Counted from the stretch's first letter, positions 20,813 to 31,838 are shown. The stretch: DNA of 64,000 nt from Gonocerus acuteangulatus (GCA_946811695.1 OX328125.1:100472643-100536642); one strand, 5' to 3'. Translations and numbers: made by a program. Notes: generated from the letters alone by a model not told the origin.

Positions 20813-20960
20813 TAATCTAGAACTTGGAATAGTAAGCCAACTAAAACTCTATTAAACCCACAAAAATTATATTTATGATTTAAGTGATCTTATTTAACTT
20901 ATTTTTAAGTTTTTTTATGGCACATTCTTACCGATTAAATCAAAATTTCGGGGAATCGAA
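20813..20960 (+). repeat. G-run repeat family, right half
   Basis: 'aatctagaacttggaatagt', 'aagccaactaaaac', 'cttatttaacttatttttaag' in pieces and 'tcaaaatttcggg' match 32,512-32,655 in order. Confidence 0.75.
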
Positions 20961-21261
20961 GTCAAAGTTCTAAAAGTTCTTCAGGATAGCAAAGGCGAAT
21001 CCGTTCCCGCCGTCCGTAAGGCGTTTATTCTTGGAACGCTGATTCATAAACCCGATTGAACAAGTATGCAATTGAAATTCAGTGTTTTCATTTTAATTTA
21101 TACGAGGGAAAAAAATGCTAGGATGGGAGTTTCAGAAACAAGATTCGCCTTTGCTCCACTAGGAAAATTTTTATGTTGAATTTCTCATAGATGATGGTGC
21201 TATTCACTTTAACTTGAAACTGTTGTTCACAGTAGAGAGAACTAAAGGCGAAACATCGTGT
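20961..21261. other. Unassigned spacer
   Basis: No gene supported. A short open stretch near 21,115-21,265 is broken by a stop and resembles nothing I recognise. Confidence 0.4.
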
Positions 21262-21455
21262 TACATGGCGTGTGGGCGTATATAAGAGGGGATGCAGCCC
21301 CCCGCCTCCAAAATTGGAAAAATATCTCATAAAAACCTTAAAAATAAATTTAATAAGATCACTTGGTTCAGAAAAAAAATATTTTTTTTTTGTGCGTAAT
21401 AGCGTTTTAATTGGCTAACTATTCCAAGTTCTAGATTGTTAGTATTCCATACCCA
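21262..21455 (-). repeat. G-run repeat family, inverted uninterrupted copy
   Basis: The reverse complement reads '...tatggaatactaacaatc', 'tagaacttggaatag', 'ttagccaattaaaacgct' and ends in 'gcatcccctcttatatacgc'. Useful as the empty-site reference for the transposon at 18,694. Confidence 0.75.
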
Positions 21456-21698
21456 CGAAATTCTCCCAGGCCTTCCGAAGAGTAAAGGCAATCAAAAATG
21501 CATGCACTTAGTCGTTTCAAATAAAATGTATACTTAGAAATCACGAACATGGGGGGGACAGAAAGGTCGCGCATTACAAGGTAATACGGGCTTTTATCAT
21601 GTCTTCAAATCACACAGGGGATTACAAAGGGATTACTAGGAATAGAAGCTTTAAAAATGCACGAGACTTATACTTAAGAATTTATAATAAATTGTATA

Positions 21699-21784
21699 CA
21701 GGGCCGCCACAACTCAGGCCGGGCCCAGGACCAGATCACGGGCCCCCACTTCTCAGAGACAGACTGAAAATTCTGGTGGCCCTG
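21699..21784. mobile_element. 86-bp hAT-type MITE with perfect 8-bp duplication
   Basis: CAGGGCCGCCAC and, complemented, CAGGGCCACCAG form the ends. ATTGTATA is duplicated exactly (21,691-21,698 and 21,785-21,792). CAGGG ends with 8-bp duplications are typical of hATs. GC-rich interior, no coding. Confidence 0.85.
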
Positions 21785-21946
21785 ATTGTATACCTACACA
21801 ACTAGCAATTATTTGTGGGAAGTAGCAATTACCCACAGCAACTAGTGGTTACGCGTGGTCGGAAGATTTCACTAGCGCGTATTGCAACTGGTTTATACGG
21901 CATCTACTAAGTTGCAACTAGCTTTAAATAGTGGGACCATGGCACT

Positions 21947-22184
21947 CGCGGTATCCAGTAGCAACAATAACTATAATATAGTTATATTTTATAGTTCTTA
22001 TTAAAGGCATCTAATGCTTTCCCGCGGTATCCAGTAGCAACAATAACTATAATATAGTTATATTTTATAGTTCTTATTAAAGGCAACTAATCCTTTCCCG
22101 CGGTATCCAGTAGCAACAATAACTATAATATAGTTATATTTTATAGTTCTTATTAAAGGCAACTAATCCTTTCCCGCGGTATCT
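21947..22184. repeat. 76-bp minisatellite, about 3 copies
   Basis: 'cgcggtatcc' recurs at 21,947, 22,023, 22,099 and 22,175, exactly 76 bp apart. Each full unit contains a 'aactataatatagttata' palindrome. Units are nearly identical, so the array is young. Confidence 0.93.
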
Positions 22185-22219
22185 CATACTATTATGCTTT
22201 TCTTTTCTTTTTTTAACAA

Positions 22220-22249
22220 CGTTCGAGTCTTTTTAGATCCATCTTCAGG
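22220..22249 (-). ncRNA. Degenerate hammerhead-like motif
   Basis: The minus strand reads CCTGAAGA, then a weak stem and CGAACG. It resembles the 12,424 motif but lacks one A of GAAAC. It is followed at 22,373-22,415 by 'ggggagtaactcctgctggc', which also has a counterpart after the 12,424 motif ('ggggagcaactcatgcc'). It is probably a remnant of the same retroelement 3' end. Confidence 0.4.
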
Positions 22250-22460
22250 CATCTTAAATTAAGCCGTGTTAAGGCCTACTATAATTTAGATAATTTCATG
22301 AATTTTGAGAGTTAAACGTTAAATCCAGGTAAGAATATCATCATTTTTTAAGTGTAAATCTTACTTGTCATTTTGGGGAGTAACTCCTGCTGGCTACTTC
22401 AAGAAATTTTAGTTAAGTTTGGTGTTGGGAAAGTCTTAGAAAAATAATATATCAAAGTAT

Positions 22461-22657
22461 TTTTTTGTGTGTGTGTGTGTGTTTAACGGCGCTTCTACAA
22501 CTTGGCCATTAGCGCCGGGCTATCTATATGTTGCCACCCTTTTATAATGCCAACAGGACGTGGTCGGTCACCCATTCAGGTACTGACTACGCCCGACGTT
22601 GCTTAACTTCGGTGCTCTACGGGAACCGGTGTATTCAACGTGGCTATGGCCGTTGGC
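22461..22657 (-). mobile_element. 5S rRNA-derived SINE, full length, 10-bp TSD
   Basis: On the minus strand the head starts exactly at the 5S rRNA 5' end (GCCAACGGCCATAGCCACG) and contains the 5S internal promoter region (GAAGTTAAGCAACGTCGGGC). A short body follows, then the tail 'ggcgctaatggccaagttg' … 'gcgccgttaaa' and (CA)n. TATCAAAGTA is duplicated perfectly at 22,451-22,460 and 22,658-22,667. The head aligns to known animal 5S rRNA from memory. The (CA)n tail and clean TSD indicate a recent insertion. Confidence 0.93.
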
Positions 22658-22669
22658 TATCAAAGTAGT

Positions 22670-23060
22670 TGTATCACTTTTTCTCGTAAACGGTTAAAAA
22701 TATCGCTATAAATAGTTTCATTCGTTTTTCTACGTTAGAGACCCTATAAAACGAGTGCCTGCAAGAATCGAAAACTTATTTATTTCGCGCGAATTCGCTA
22801 CAAAAACCATGTTCCGGCAGACGAATTCTGCTTGTTAACGAATTTGAGCTTTCAAATTAGACGAAAGATTTTCTTACGAAATTTCATAAAAATCGGAACA
22901 TATTTGAGCCGAGAAGAGCACGAACACACACAAATTTGAACCACCGTTATTTCCGTTCTCTAGGGGCTCTGAAATGTAAAATTTTCTAGTCGGCACTTCC
23001 GGACTGCGTTGAGGTCAACCTTATACGCGGGGTTCCGCTTTGGGATTCCGGGTAGCAGTC
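22670..23060 (+). repeat. TA-1 family, partial copy without a (TA)n tract
   Basis: It shares 'ctcgtaaacggttaaa', 'tttcattcgttttt', 'ttctgcttgttaacgaa', 'tttcaaattagacga' and 'cacttccggactgcgt' with 39,215-39,650. At the position of the (TA)n tract it has only 'cgaacacacacaaatttgaa'. Confidence 0.7.
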
Positions 23061-24105
23061 CAAGCAACGAACAGTTATAGATGGAAATTTTTGGAATACA
23101 ATTTTTTACTTCGTAACTTTGTTTGGGCTGAATAGGAGGTGGACATGTCAAAAGTCCTCGCCGTAGCCTTTGTGTCGGGGAGGAGGGGGGGGGGGTTTAG
23201 AAGGTCCCATTTACGGGTTTTCACTTATATCTCGGAGACCCTGCGTCCTAGCGACATGACTAGTCTATAAAAATGAAAGCTGATTAAATTTCCTACAAGT
23301 TCTATTCAATAAAGTTTTTCAAGATGTCTATAGTTTTCGAAATATCTGCTCTTGAAAGTCTGTCATTTTGGGGAAAAACACTTTTGCCGCATATTTTTTT
23401 CCCGTTTTGACCTGATAACGCTTCAACGAAGTACCAAAAAAATAAATAACGGTTATAGGGTTGTAGAGTATTGCATTCCCTTCAATAATATAAATTGCTT
23501 TGCTATTTTATGTATTTTCCTTCAAACGTAAAAATAATTTCAGTGTTCATCGTGAAATCTGAAATTTAGCGACTAATTGTCTAGACAACTAAGAGTTATA
23601 GATGGAAATGTTTGGAACACAATTTTTAACTTTATAACTTTGTTTCGGCTAGTTAGGAGGTCAACATATCAAAAGTCCTCACCCGTAGCCTTTGTGCCGG
23701 GGGGGGGGGGGGGGGGGGGTTGGAAGGTCCCATTTTTCGGGTTTTCACTTATATCTCGGAAACCCTGCGTCCTAGCGACATGACCATTCTATAACAAATG
23801 AAAGCTAATTAAATTATGCGGCAAAAGTGTTTTTCCCCAAAATGACAGACTTTCAAGAGCGGATATTTCGAGAAATAAAGATATCTCGAAAAACTTTATT
23901 GAACTGAACTTGCAGGAAATTTAATCAGCTTTCATTTGTTATAGAATAGTCATGGCGCTAGGACGCAGGGTTTCCGAGATATAAGTGAAATCCCGAAAAA
24001 TGGGACTTTCTAAAACCCCCCTCCCTCCCGGCACAAAGGCTACGGGCGAGGACTTTTGATATGTTCGCCTCCTATCCAGCCCAAACAAAGTTACGATCCT
24101 CAACA
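23050..24105. repeat. Three-copy repeat with inverted partner
   Basis: Unit 1 (about 23,065-23,395) and unit 2 (about 23,592-23,817) are direct copies ('agttatagatggaaat', 'caaaagtcctc', G run, 'ccctgcgtcctagcgacatg', 'aatgaaagct'). Unit 3 (about 23,818-24,105) is the inverse of unit 1. Units 2 and 3 meet head to head, making a palindrome over several hundred bp. Non-coding. Confidence 0.8.
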
Positions 24106-24514
24106 GCACTTCTAAATAATTGTCTTAAATAACAGATCAGGCGGCATAAGCTCTAAAAAGTTAGCTGCTTGAACATCGATAGTGTTCAAAAATGAAATGC
24201 AATTATCCAGGAGGTCTAAAAAGGCAAGTGGTATATTTTTTATTTTGGAAGCTTTGTACATACATTACAAGTAATGAGTGTGCTATTAATTTTAAAACTG
24301 GCATTAAAAAAATGAATAAGCATTACGTGGAAATTTTAAATAGGATTAAAAAATAAATGTGTTACTTATTGTGATAAATTAACAAATAAGAAAAAAAAAG
24401 AATGATTTTTAAGGAATTATGTTATTACGAATTCGAGGAGGAAATCTCAATTTTGGATTGCATGGTTAATGTCATGTTTTGAGTCTGCTTATTAATGGAG
24501 TCCTTCATCATCCA

Positions 24515-24583
<69 letters not shown>

Positions 24584-25462
24584 TGCGATCCCATATGTTT
24601 GAAAAGACAGTAAACAATTTATTTTTTAGACAAAATTCGATTTACCCAATTTGTATTATTATAAAAGAAGAATTTTATGTATTACTAGCTGTCCACAGTG
24701 TGCCATGCTGCACCTACTTTCTGTCTATGACTCTCCCCGTATCAAGATCTACTTGATACCTAGTTGTCTATACCCAGTTACGAAAATCGGTCAAACGATG
24801 TGAATTTGTTTTAGTTCATAATGATACCCGGCAGAGGCCAGCACAACAGCACTTCATCTAATAGCCGACAGAGGCCAGGACCTTTGGACCAAATTTTGAA
24901 ATTTGACTATTTTGACCTAGCCTAGGAGATTTCTCGTAGCATGACCTACCTGTGTGCCAAGTGTGGTCAATATCGGTCAAACGGTGTAGATTTGTATAAG
25001 GAACAAACAAAGAAATAAATAAATAAACAGACAGACACGTGAATTTTATATATATATATATATAGATAGATAGATATAAGAATATTACATTTTTTTCTTA
25101 TGAACACGCGTTGTTGCCCTTAGGTTCTACTTAACAAATAATAGTACTTAAAAAGTGGTAACCTCAATTGCTGAAAATATTTCGAAAAAGAAAGACTCCC
25201 TGTGTGCCCAACATAGTTTGTCACGATAAATCCTCCTTGCTGTTTTGCCACACACATAAATTAAATCTTTTACCTCCTTGTTTAGTTGTCATAACCTGAT
25301 TTCCTTGGGTTACCTTCTGCAGTAAACAATAAACGGAAATGTGCCCTTACAGACTGTGATCACCTTCTCTGTTATGTTTAATTATTTGTAATATTGTAGG
25401 TATATTTTTGTATGAATGTTTTATTGTATTAAATGAAACAGTTGTAATACTACACCTCCAGG
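24106..25462. other. Upstream flank of MED4
   Basis: No ORF supported. Holds (TA)n at 24,519-24,580 and a dispersed repeat at 24,690-25,075. The MED4 promoter must lie in the last few hundred bases; no clear TATA box. Confidence 0.5.
24690..25075 (+). repeat. Dispersed repeat ending in CAGACAGACA
   Basis: Begins 'ttactagctgtccacagtg' and ends 'ggtgtagatttgtataagg' 'aacaaac...cagacagacac', followed by TA and (GATA)n. The end block recurs at 28,538-28,590 and, inverted, at 51,210-51,285. Repeats starting CTAGCTG with microsatellite tails are widespread in insects; the class is not assigned. Confidence 0.65.
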
Positions 25463-27967
25463 ATGAGTACTGGCGAAAAGTTACTATCAATAATTGAAGA
25501 TATTGGTTTAATATCAAAGTAAGTTTTTACAATTTTTAATTAATTAGATTTGGATGGATGAAAATAATGTGTGTTATGAAAGGTCAGTTCTTAATTATTA
25601 ATGAATTAATGGTCAGTTGTTATTGGAAAAGAGTCTCTTAATTAAAGAATTAATCATAATTTTAAATGTTCAATTATAATATGGAAAAATAATTAGTTGA
25701 TTATTGTATAATATGGATCTGGATTATAATCTCTAAAGGAATGGTGGCTTGTGTTTATATAAAGGTAACAAAGCATTCATTCCTTGAAGAGATGTATGAG
25801 TACAGTTGACAACTTTACCCATGCATCTTTTATCGGTAAAACACTAATAGTAACTATCTTCGATGAACTCAAACTCATCGATTGTTTTTTTTTAAACAGT
25901 TGAAGCTAATGTATTTCTTATTTTATTAAGGTCAAGTAGGTTTCAGACAACTTATTCAAGTTTAAACATTTATACATTTTCTTTAATTTATTTGACTCTA
26001 TAACTACGAAGAAGTGGGAATTGTTGAACAACCCCTGTTGAATTTGTCTTATTATCTACTTTAACAACGACATGACAATTTTATTTAAAAAAAAAAGAAG
26101 GGAATCAAAATAACATTCAGTAAAATTATAGAAAAAAAATCTATATCGTAATTTTAATGAATTGTAAATTATAGAGCATTTTATTAGTAGAAAAGTCATT
26201 CCCCTCCGATAGTCCTATGGGTCCTCTAAAACGTATCTGATGGAGGCTATTTTCCACAGTTGCAAACCCTGACAGAAGAAATTTTTTTCATTTCGAAGAG
26301 CTAACAAATATGGTTCGTAACTATTCAGGCTGTTACAAGTATTTGAATCTTTGAGAACACTGTACTGCTATTACTCAAAATTCTGTTTCTCGTAATAACT
26401 TACCTTATATTTCAGTTAGAAGCCTTTGTTTATGGTAGCTGATAACTTTATTTATAGAACTAGACTGACCTCATTTTTTTTTAAAGTTAAAGTGGCCGAT
26501 AAAATATTTGTTTCTGTTAATAATATAATCATCAGCTAAATAAACAATTCTTCCAGAACATAAGTTATTTCTATAAAAGTTATAAAGTGGTCAGGAAAAT
26601 AAAAACATGCAAGAATAATTAATCAAAAATGAATTATGTTAAATGTGAATGGAATATAAACAATAAAAATTCTACAATGAAAATTAAATTATCGAAAATG
26701 TGACTATCCCCTGAACTAATTTAGATAACTTTGAAATTGTATACATTATTTATTTTGTATTTTGTTTTCTTTAAATATTTCATGAAATATAAATATTATT
26801 GATTGTACTGGTAATGAGTGCATCAATTAATTAAAAATACGCCATATAATTTTGTTTTACCATTTATATTTCTTTTTAAAATAGAATATACATATTTTGA
26901 TTTACTCTGCTAGTGACATTTATAATGAAGTATTTATGTGTCATCATTCATTGTGTAGATAATTATTCTGAACTAGTAAATTTCCTAAATGTCAACCAAA
27001 GCTAAAAGAAAGTTAAAATATAATAGATATCACCTACTTACTTTTTAATGAATAACTGGTTTATTAACATTAAAACCTATTAAATATGATTAACAGTATA
27101 TAACAGAAGTCTTATTTAATAATGTAACAATATAAGAACCGCCAATTGAAAATTGATGCAAATATAAGGGGAAGGATAGATAATGACATGTGTACACTGT
27201 GAAAGCTCGATTGTGGCTAGAAAATGATAATACATTTTTTTCACTGATTTTTATATATATTTTTTTGTTTTGTGTGTGTTTAACGGCATATCAATAATTG
27301 GGCTATTAACATTGGCAGATTTTTTTTTAATTGTTTTTCATTTCTATTCTTCTGATAAAAGTTTTATTTATAAAAGAAGGTAATTGTGTTCATCTGTTTT
27401 TAGGGAGATTATAGAAAATGCCATAGCAATGAAGCATCAGAAATTATGTGGGGCAGAGCAGGTCTTGTTAACAGAATTACTTGTTCTCAAAGACAACGAG
27501 TTAAAGGAGACACTTAAATTGGCTTCTGAACAAGCAGAAATTAATCAAAAAATGGATCTTTTACGTGCGGAGGTTGATAAGTTGGATCAAGACATACAAA
27601 ACTTACAACGTCAGCTGAAAGAAGCTGAACAAATTCTTGTAATATCCACTTTGCCAATATTTTACTACAATTTTTACGAATAGTTTTAATAATTTTGTAT
27701 TCGTTGTATTTAAGGCGACAGCAATTTACCAAGCCAAACAAAAACTTCAGTCGATTAACAGGGCTAACAAGAGGCCGGTTTCATCTGAAGATTTGATAAA
27801 ATTTGCACACAGAATAAGTTCATCAAATGCTGTCTGTGCTCCATTAACTTGGCAACCTGGTGATCCACGAAGGCCTTATCCAACAGGTGTTATTCTTTGT
27901 TTAAATAGTATTTTAACATTTTTGTCTACAATAAATATTTTGAGCAATTCCATTACTGGTGTTTTTC

Positions 27968-28022
<55 letters not shown>

Positions 28023-28944
28023 CTTTTTTTTTTTGCAAACAGTGTGATATTTCGCTGATCTCCATACAGTTTATTTAGACACAGACAGAACAGTTCTATT
28101 GAGCATGCACAAACTTTTGAGGGGAATTTCCCTTTCACTCTCCATTCTGTTCGGCCATTACAAAGGCGATTGAACTGCAAACAATACTTTAAGCTACCTC
28201 ATTTTCAAATATTTATATTGAACTTCATATTGCGGCAAATTTAGAAAACATTTATATTTAGTCAATACTAAAATATAAATGATACTTAATGTAGAAAAAT
28301 AAGTGTATATTGTAGTAAACTAACGAGGGCTTTTTTCACCGTGAATATAGGCCACACCCTTTTCCCTCCAAATACACAACCTATTTGAATAAGCTCTAGT
28401 TGAAATTGTTTTTAGCCTTAGCTTTGGCTAAGTATTGATAAATATTAAACACTATCTCCCTTGCTTGACTTCTATAGCCTTCCATAGTCCTAAATGAGGT
28501 ATAATCAGTTTTTATAGTTCTACTATCTGTTATTCGGATTTGTATAAGGAACAAACAGACAGACAAAGACCTGATTTATATACACATAAAATAATTTTAC
28601 CAGGTTATGGGTCTCAAATCGTATTTTATTTTTCATTTAGATATTTTGGCATACGCCATTGTCAATCTATTTACAATACAAAACATGAAAATAACACTGT
28701 TATAATTATATTATTTCAAAAATAACTGAGTTATTTTCCTGTTTTGTATTGACATATAGTTGTTATTTTTTTTTTTTTCATGTAAATGAATTAATTTTTT
28801 TTTTTTTTTTTTTTTATCTTTTTGCAGACATTGAAATGAGAGTTGGATTTCTTGGAAGGATGAGTGGAGACATGCCACTTAATGGTCACATGCTACAGCA
28901 GCCGAACTCCTTAGGAGACATCCACAGGACGGGACATCATGCAG
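25463..28944 (+). CDS. MED4: Mediator complex subunit 4, exons 1-4, truncated by assembly gap
   Basis: Subunit of the Mediator middle module, which links gene-specific activators to RNA polymerase II in the nucleus. Exons: 25,463-25,518 (ATG to gtaagt), 27,404-27,638, 27,715-27,886 and 28,828-28,944, all GT-AG with phases that join cleanly, giving 193 residues. Exon 1 encodes [18 protein letters not shown]. Exon 2 is a long heptad-rich coiled coil ([20 protein letters not shown]). Exon 3 has [20 protein letters not shown] (Arg-Pro-Val-Ser and the [11 protein letters not shown] block), then [15 protein letters not shown]. Exon 4 continues [10 protein letters not shown]. This is the conserved MED4 core in order. 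Metazoan MED4 proteins are about 250-270 residues, so about 60-75 C-terminal residues are missing. No further exon is seen before the N run or after it. Introns 3 and 1 contain T runs and AT-rich sequence only. Confidence 0.93.
27969..28034. repeat. Poly-T tract in MED4 intron 3
   Basis: A 66-bp T-rich run with a few C interruptions. Poly-K and poly-F ORFs over it are artefacts. Confidence 0.95.
28538..28590 (+). repeat. Short copy of the CAGACAGACA-ended repeat
   Basis: 'ggatttgtataaggaacaaa' followed by cagacagaca, as at 24,990-25,035; only the end of the family is present, in MED4 intron 3. Confidence 0.65.
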
Positions 28945-29690
28945 GTACGTTGAACATACAATGTGTAAATGTCCACATTCAGTACACTATTATTCTTGGA
29001 GGTGTAGCGGTGATGCGCTCGTGGACTATTGCTTCAAGTCAGCGGAAATTGACATTGAGCTTATTGGGCATAGTTCGCGAGCGAGTCATTCGCTTGTTAC
29101 AAATCAATCTGGTAATCTGACTTACGTTACTCAGATGGTAACGAGAGTTGGTTACAATTGTTGGTTGCTAGGATAAGTGTTCCTGCCATTTTGTAATATT
29201 CAAATTTGTGATTTTCTGTGAAAGACGTAATATACATATAACTAAAATATATTTGTGTATTTATTGACAATTAATTGCGTAAATACGCAAAAGAGGGGAC
29301 GTCTAATTCGTAATCAGAGTATCTACTGTACGAAAATGTCACGAGTCTAACATAGTCCCGGGAATTTCGCTCATTCCTAATTGTCGTAGTTCTCATACTC
29401 GTAGCTCTCACGACAGTGCAATTCTATCTGCCTCCCTCACCCCCTTCCTCTGTTAGATTCTTTTGTTGTGGCATTTTCACATTGATGACAAAGTAGCAGA
29501 TCATCCAAAACATAGACTGACTCAATATTGTAAATATTCAGTTAGTAATATTTTTAGAAATTTGGAATCCTTCTATCATTGTTCAATATTTTTGTGGCTG
29601 GCTAGTCCATAGTCATCCTAAAATTTTTAGTATTGTTGTTTCTTCCTTTTAAAATTAATGTAACTATCCTCTTTAACATAACATCCCTAC

Positions 29691-29890
29691 NNNNNNNNNN
29701 NNNNNNNNNNNNNNNNNNNNNNNNNNNNNNNNNNNNNNNNNNNNNNNNNNNNNNNNNNNNNNNNNNNNNNNNNNNNNNNNNNNNNNNNNNNNNNNNNNNN
29801 NNNNNNNNNNNNNNNNNNNNNNNNNNNNNNNNNNNNNNNNNNNNNNNNNNNNNNNNNNNNNNNNNNNNNNNNNNNNNNNNNNNNNNNNNN
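29691..29890. other. Assembly gap (200 N)
   Basis: Exactly 200 N, so probably a placeholder length. The left side is MED4 intron. The right side begins inside the arm of a palindrome ('taaacccaccctta...') known intact at 34,133-34,341. Hairpin sequence and a 2-kb repeat both favour a break here. Confidence 0.99.
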
Positions 29891-30176
29891 TAAACCCACC
29901 CTTACAGCAATTCCTCGCCAGCATCACTACCAACACATGTAGCAGCCTCTTCTACTTCATCGCGGAACCAATGAAGATACGGGCTTTCATAACACAGGTC
30001 CACAAAAAAGAAAAGTGGTTTGTGCGGGGTATCGGATACATTTTTTCTGACGTATTTTTTACCGCTGAACACGAATCTGATGTCATAATTGGGGGTTAAT
30101 CAGCAAAAACGGAGAAACATGAAAAAAATCGATAAAAATAAAGATTTAATGGTTTTTTAACAATGTAATAGTCAAT

Positions 30177-30480
30177 TTGCAGTTTCTGCTTGTTTCTGTA
30201 GGTACTGTCCACTCCCGTGATTTGCAGTTTCTGCTTGTTTCTGCAGGTACTGTCCACTCCCGTGATTTGCAGTTTCTGCAGGTACTGTCCACTCCCGTGA
30301 TTTGCAGTTTCTGCTTGTTTCTGCAGGTACTGTCCACTCCCGTGATTTGCAGTTTCTGCTTGTTTCTGCAGGTACTGTCCACTCCCGTGATTTGCAGTTT
30401 CTGCTTGTTTCTGCAGGTACTGTCCACTCCCGTGATTTGTAATTTCTGCTTGTTTCTGCAGGTACTGTCCATTCCCGTGA
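30177..30480 (+). repeat. 45-bp minisatellite inside the CACAG element
   Basis: The unit runs 'gatttgcagtttctgcttgt' 'ttctgcaggtactgtccact' 'cccgt' (45 bp). About seven units are present, one short by 12 bp. All spacings are multiples of 3, so both strands stay open (15-residue periodic peptides). No evidence that it is translated. Confidence 0.93.
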
Positions 30481-30589
30481 TTTGCAAATATTATTTGTTT
30501 GTTGCTTATTGCATTTTATTTATGTTTTTTATAGGAGACATTTTGTCTTCGATAAAAAATAAAACATCAGGATATTGAATCGGTACATT

Positions 30590-30836
30590 TACCGGCAAAA
30601 TCCTGCCTGAAGAGCAAGGAGAGAGATTTCATCAAGATCTCAAAGAATTTGAACGACGATTTCAGGGACAGGGGGGAGTGAATATGTTTGCAGATTACTG
30701 CTGGATCCTACAAAGGGAAACTCAAGAGCGAGGAAAAAACGTAGCAGAAATCCATTACACAGGTCATTTGAGGAAAAAAGAGTCAGGAAACGATAGAAAC
30801 AATAATAATGTCATCATGATCCAAATAAAACAATAA
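30590..30836 (+). pseudogene. C-terminal transposase fragment (catalytic-Glu segment)
   Basis: Reads PEEQGERFHQDLKEFERRFQ, then NMFADYCWILQRE and a Lys/Asn-rich tail to TAA at 30,836, where the right TIR begins. It matches the end of the 18,696-20,336 gene (SEEQGERFHQDIQEMERRY) and shows the natural C-terminus that copy lacks. The N-terminal and central domains are absent. Confidence 0.85.
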
Positions 30837-31617
30837 GGTTTTGATTTTTATCGCTTTTTTTTCATTTTTTTCCGTTTTTTGCTGATTAACCCCCAATTAT
30901 GACTTCAGATTCGTGTTCAGCGGTAAAACATACGTCAGAAAAAATGTGTCCGATACCCCACACAAACCACTTTTCTTTTTTTTTGTGGATCTGTGTAATT
31001 AACGAATGATTAGGATGTTTGAGTGCGAGTTTTTTCACTCTTTTTTTCTTTTATTTATTTATTTTATTGTTGTATTTTAGGCACTTTTACATGACATGTA
31101 TGTTTATAACATAAGGATTTCATTTTTATTATTATTAATATTGTGATTCTATTTTTTCGCTAAGTTTTGATTATTTTTTATTACGCTGGATGCAACCACT
31201 TTTTATTTTATTTATCGGCATTTTGTAAATGACATACCCAGACTCCCTGTAATTGTAATTATTACTTATAAAATACAGGAAATTCCTTCATTCAATTATG
31301 CTATTTATTCGCTTAATATATCCGACCTCGCTACACTAATTCAATGAATCGTTGTATTGCTGATTCAAGTATGTATTTGTCAAATCCCCAGCCATTGTAC
31401 TCCACAAAAAACGCTATAAAACTTAAAAAATCTGATTCGCAGGAACTGCATCATCTTAGCGCCGTTCAGTTGTTATCCCTAGTGACATTAGCAAAGTAAG
31501 AGAAGCAGTAATAAGAGAAGGAAGTTTAAGACTTCACAAAAGGAAACAGACAGTATTTTAAGTAAAAATGACCACCCTGCCATCTCAACGCTCACTCTAG
31601 GAAAGCACTATTACCGA

Positions 31618-31838
31618 TACGTTTCTTATTATTTTTTTATTTTTTTTATTTTTTATTTATTTATTTTTTTATTAACGGCGCATCTACAACTTGGCCATTA
31701 GCGCCCGGCTATCTACAGGTTGCCACCCTTTTCTAATGCCGTGGTCGGTCACCCATTCAGGTTCTGACCACGCCCGACGTTGCTTAACTTCCGTGATCTA
31801 CGGGAACCGGTGCATTCAACGTGGCTATGGCCGTTAGC
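31618..31838 (-). mobile_element. 5S rRNA-derived SINE (in direct repeat copy 1)
   Basis: Minus strand from 31,838: GCTAACGGCCATAGCCACG, then 'gaagttaagcaacgtcgggc', the shared tail 'gcgctaatggccaagttg' and an (A)n/(AAAT)n 3' end. 'tcttatt' on each side is a possible short target duplication. It differs from the 22.5-kb copy at several head positions, so it is an independent insertion. Confidence 0.88.

Larger units (their letters stand above)
29993..30995 (+). mobile_element. Non-autonomous CACAG transposon with about 155-bp TIRs, TSD TAA
   Basis: The left end CACAGGTCCACAAAAAAGAA and the right end (complemented) CACAGATCCACAAAAAAAAA continue as near-complementary arms of about 155 bp (shared 'gtggtttgtg', 'ggggtatcgga', 'tttttctgacgta', 'attgggggttaatcagc'). 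TAA flanks both sides (29,990-29,992 and 30,996-30,998). The outer 13 bp match the autonomous-type element at 18,694, with one or two differences. The interior holds a 45-bp minisatellite and a C-terminal transposase piece. Confidence 0.9.

Noticed and set aside
22461..22657. Functional 5S rRNA gene
   Set aside because: Only the first about 95 nt are 5S-like, with substitutions; a SINE body, tail and TSD follow.
29633..29936. ORFs spanning the N run
   Set aside because: They consist of unknown residues across an assembly gap and carry no information.
29893..29990. Minus-strand open end ...SPYLHWFRDEVEEAATCVG... next to the CACAG element
   Set aside because: Only about 27 codons to a stop, truncated by the transposon, and not recognised; could be an old gene end but unsupported.
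30146..30578. Periodic 113- and 133-codon ORFs over the 45-bp minisatellite (and at 34,584-35,016)
   Set aside because: Unit length is a multiple of three, so both strands stay open. No signal peptide, start context or known repeat protein supports translation.
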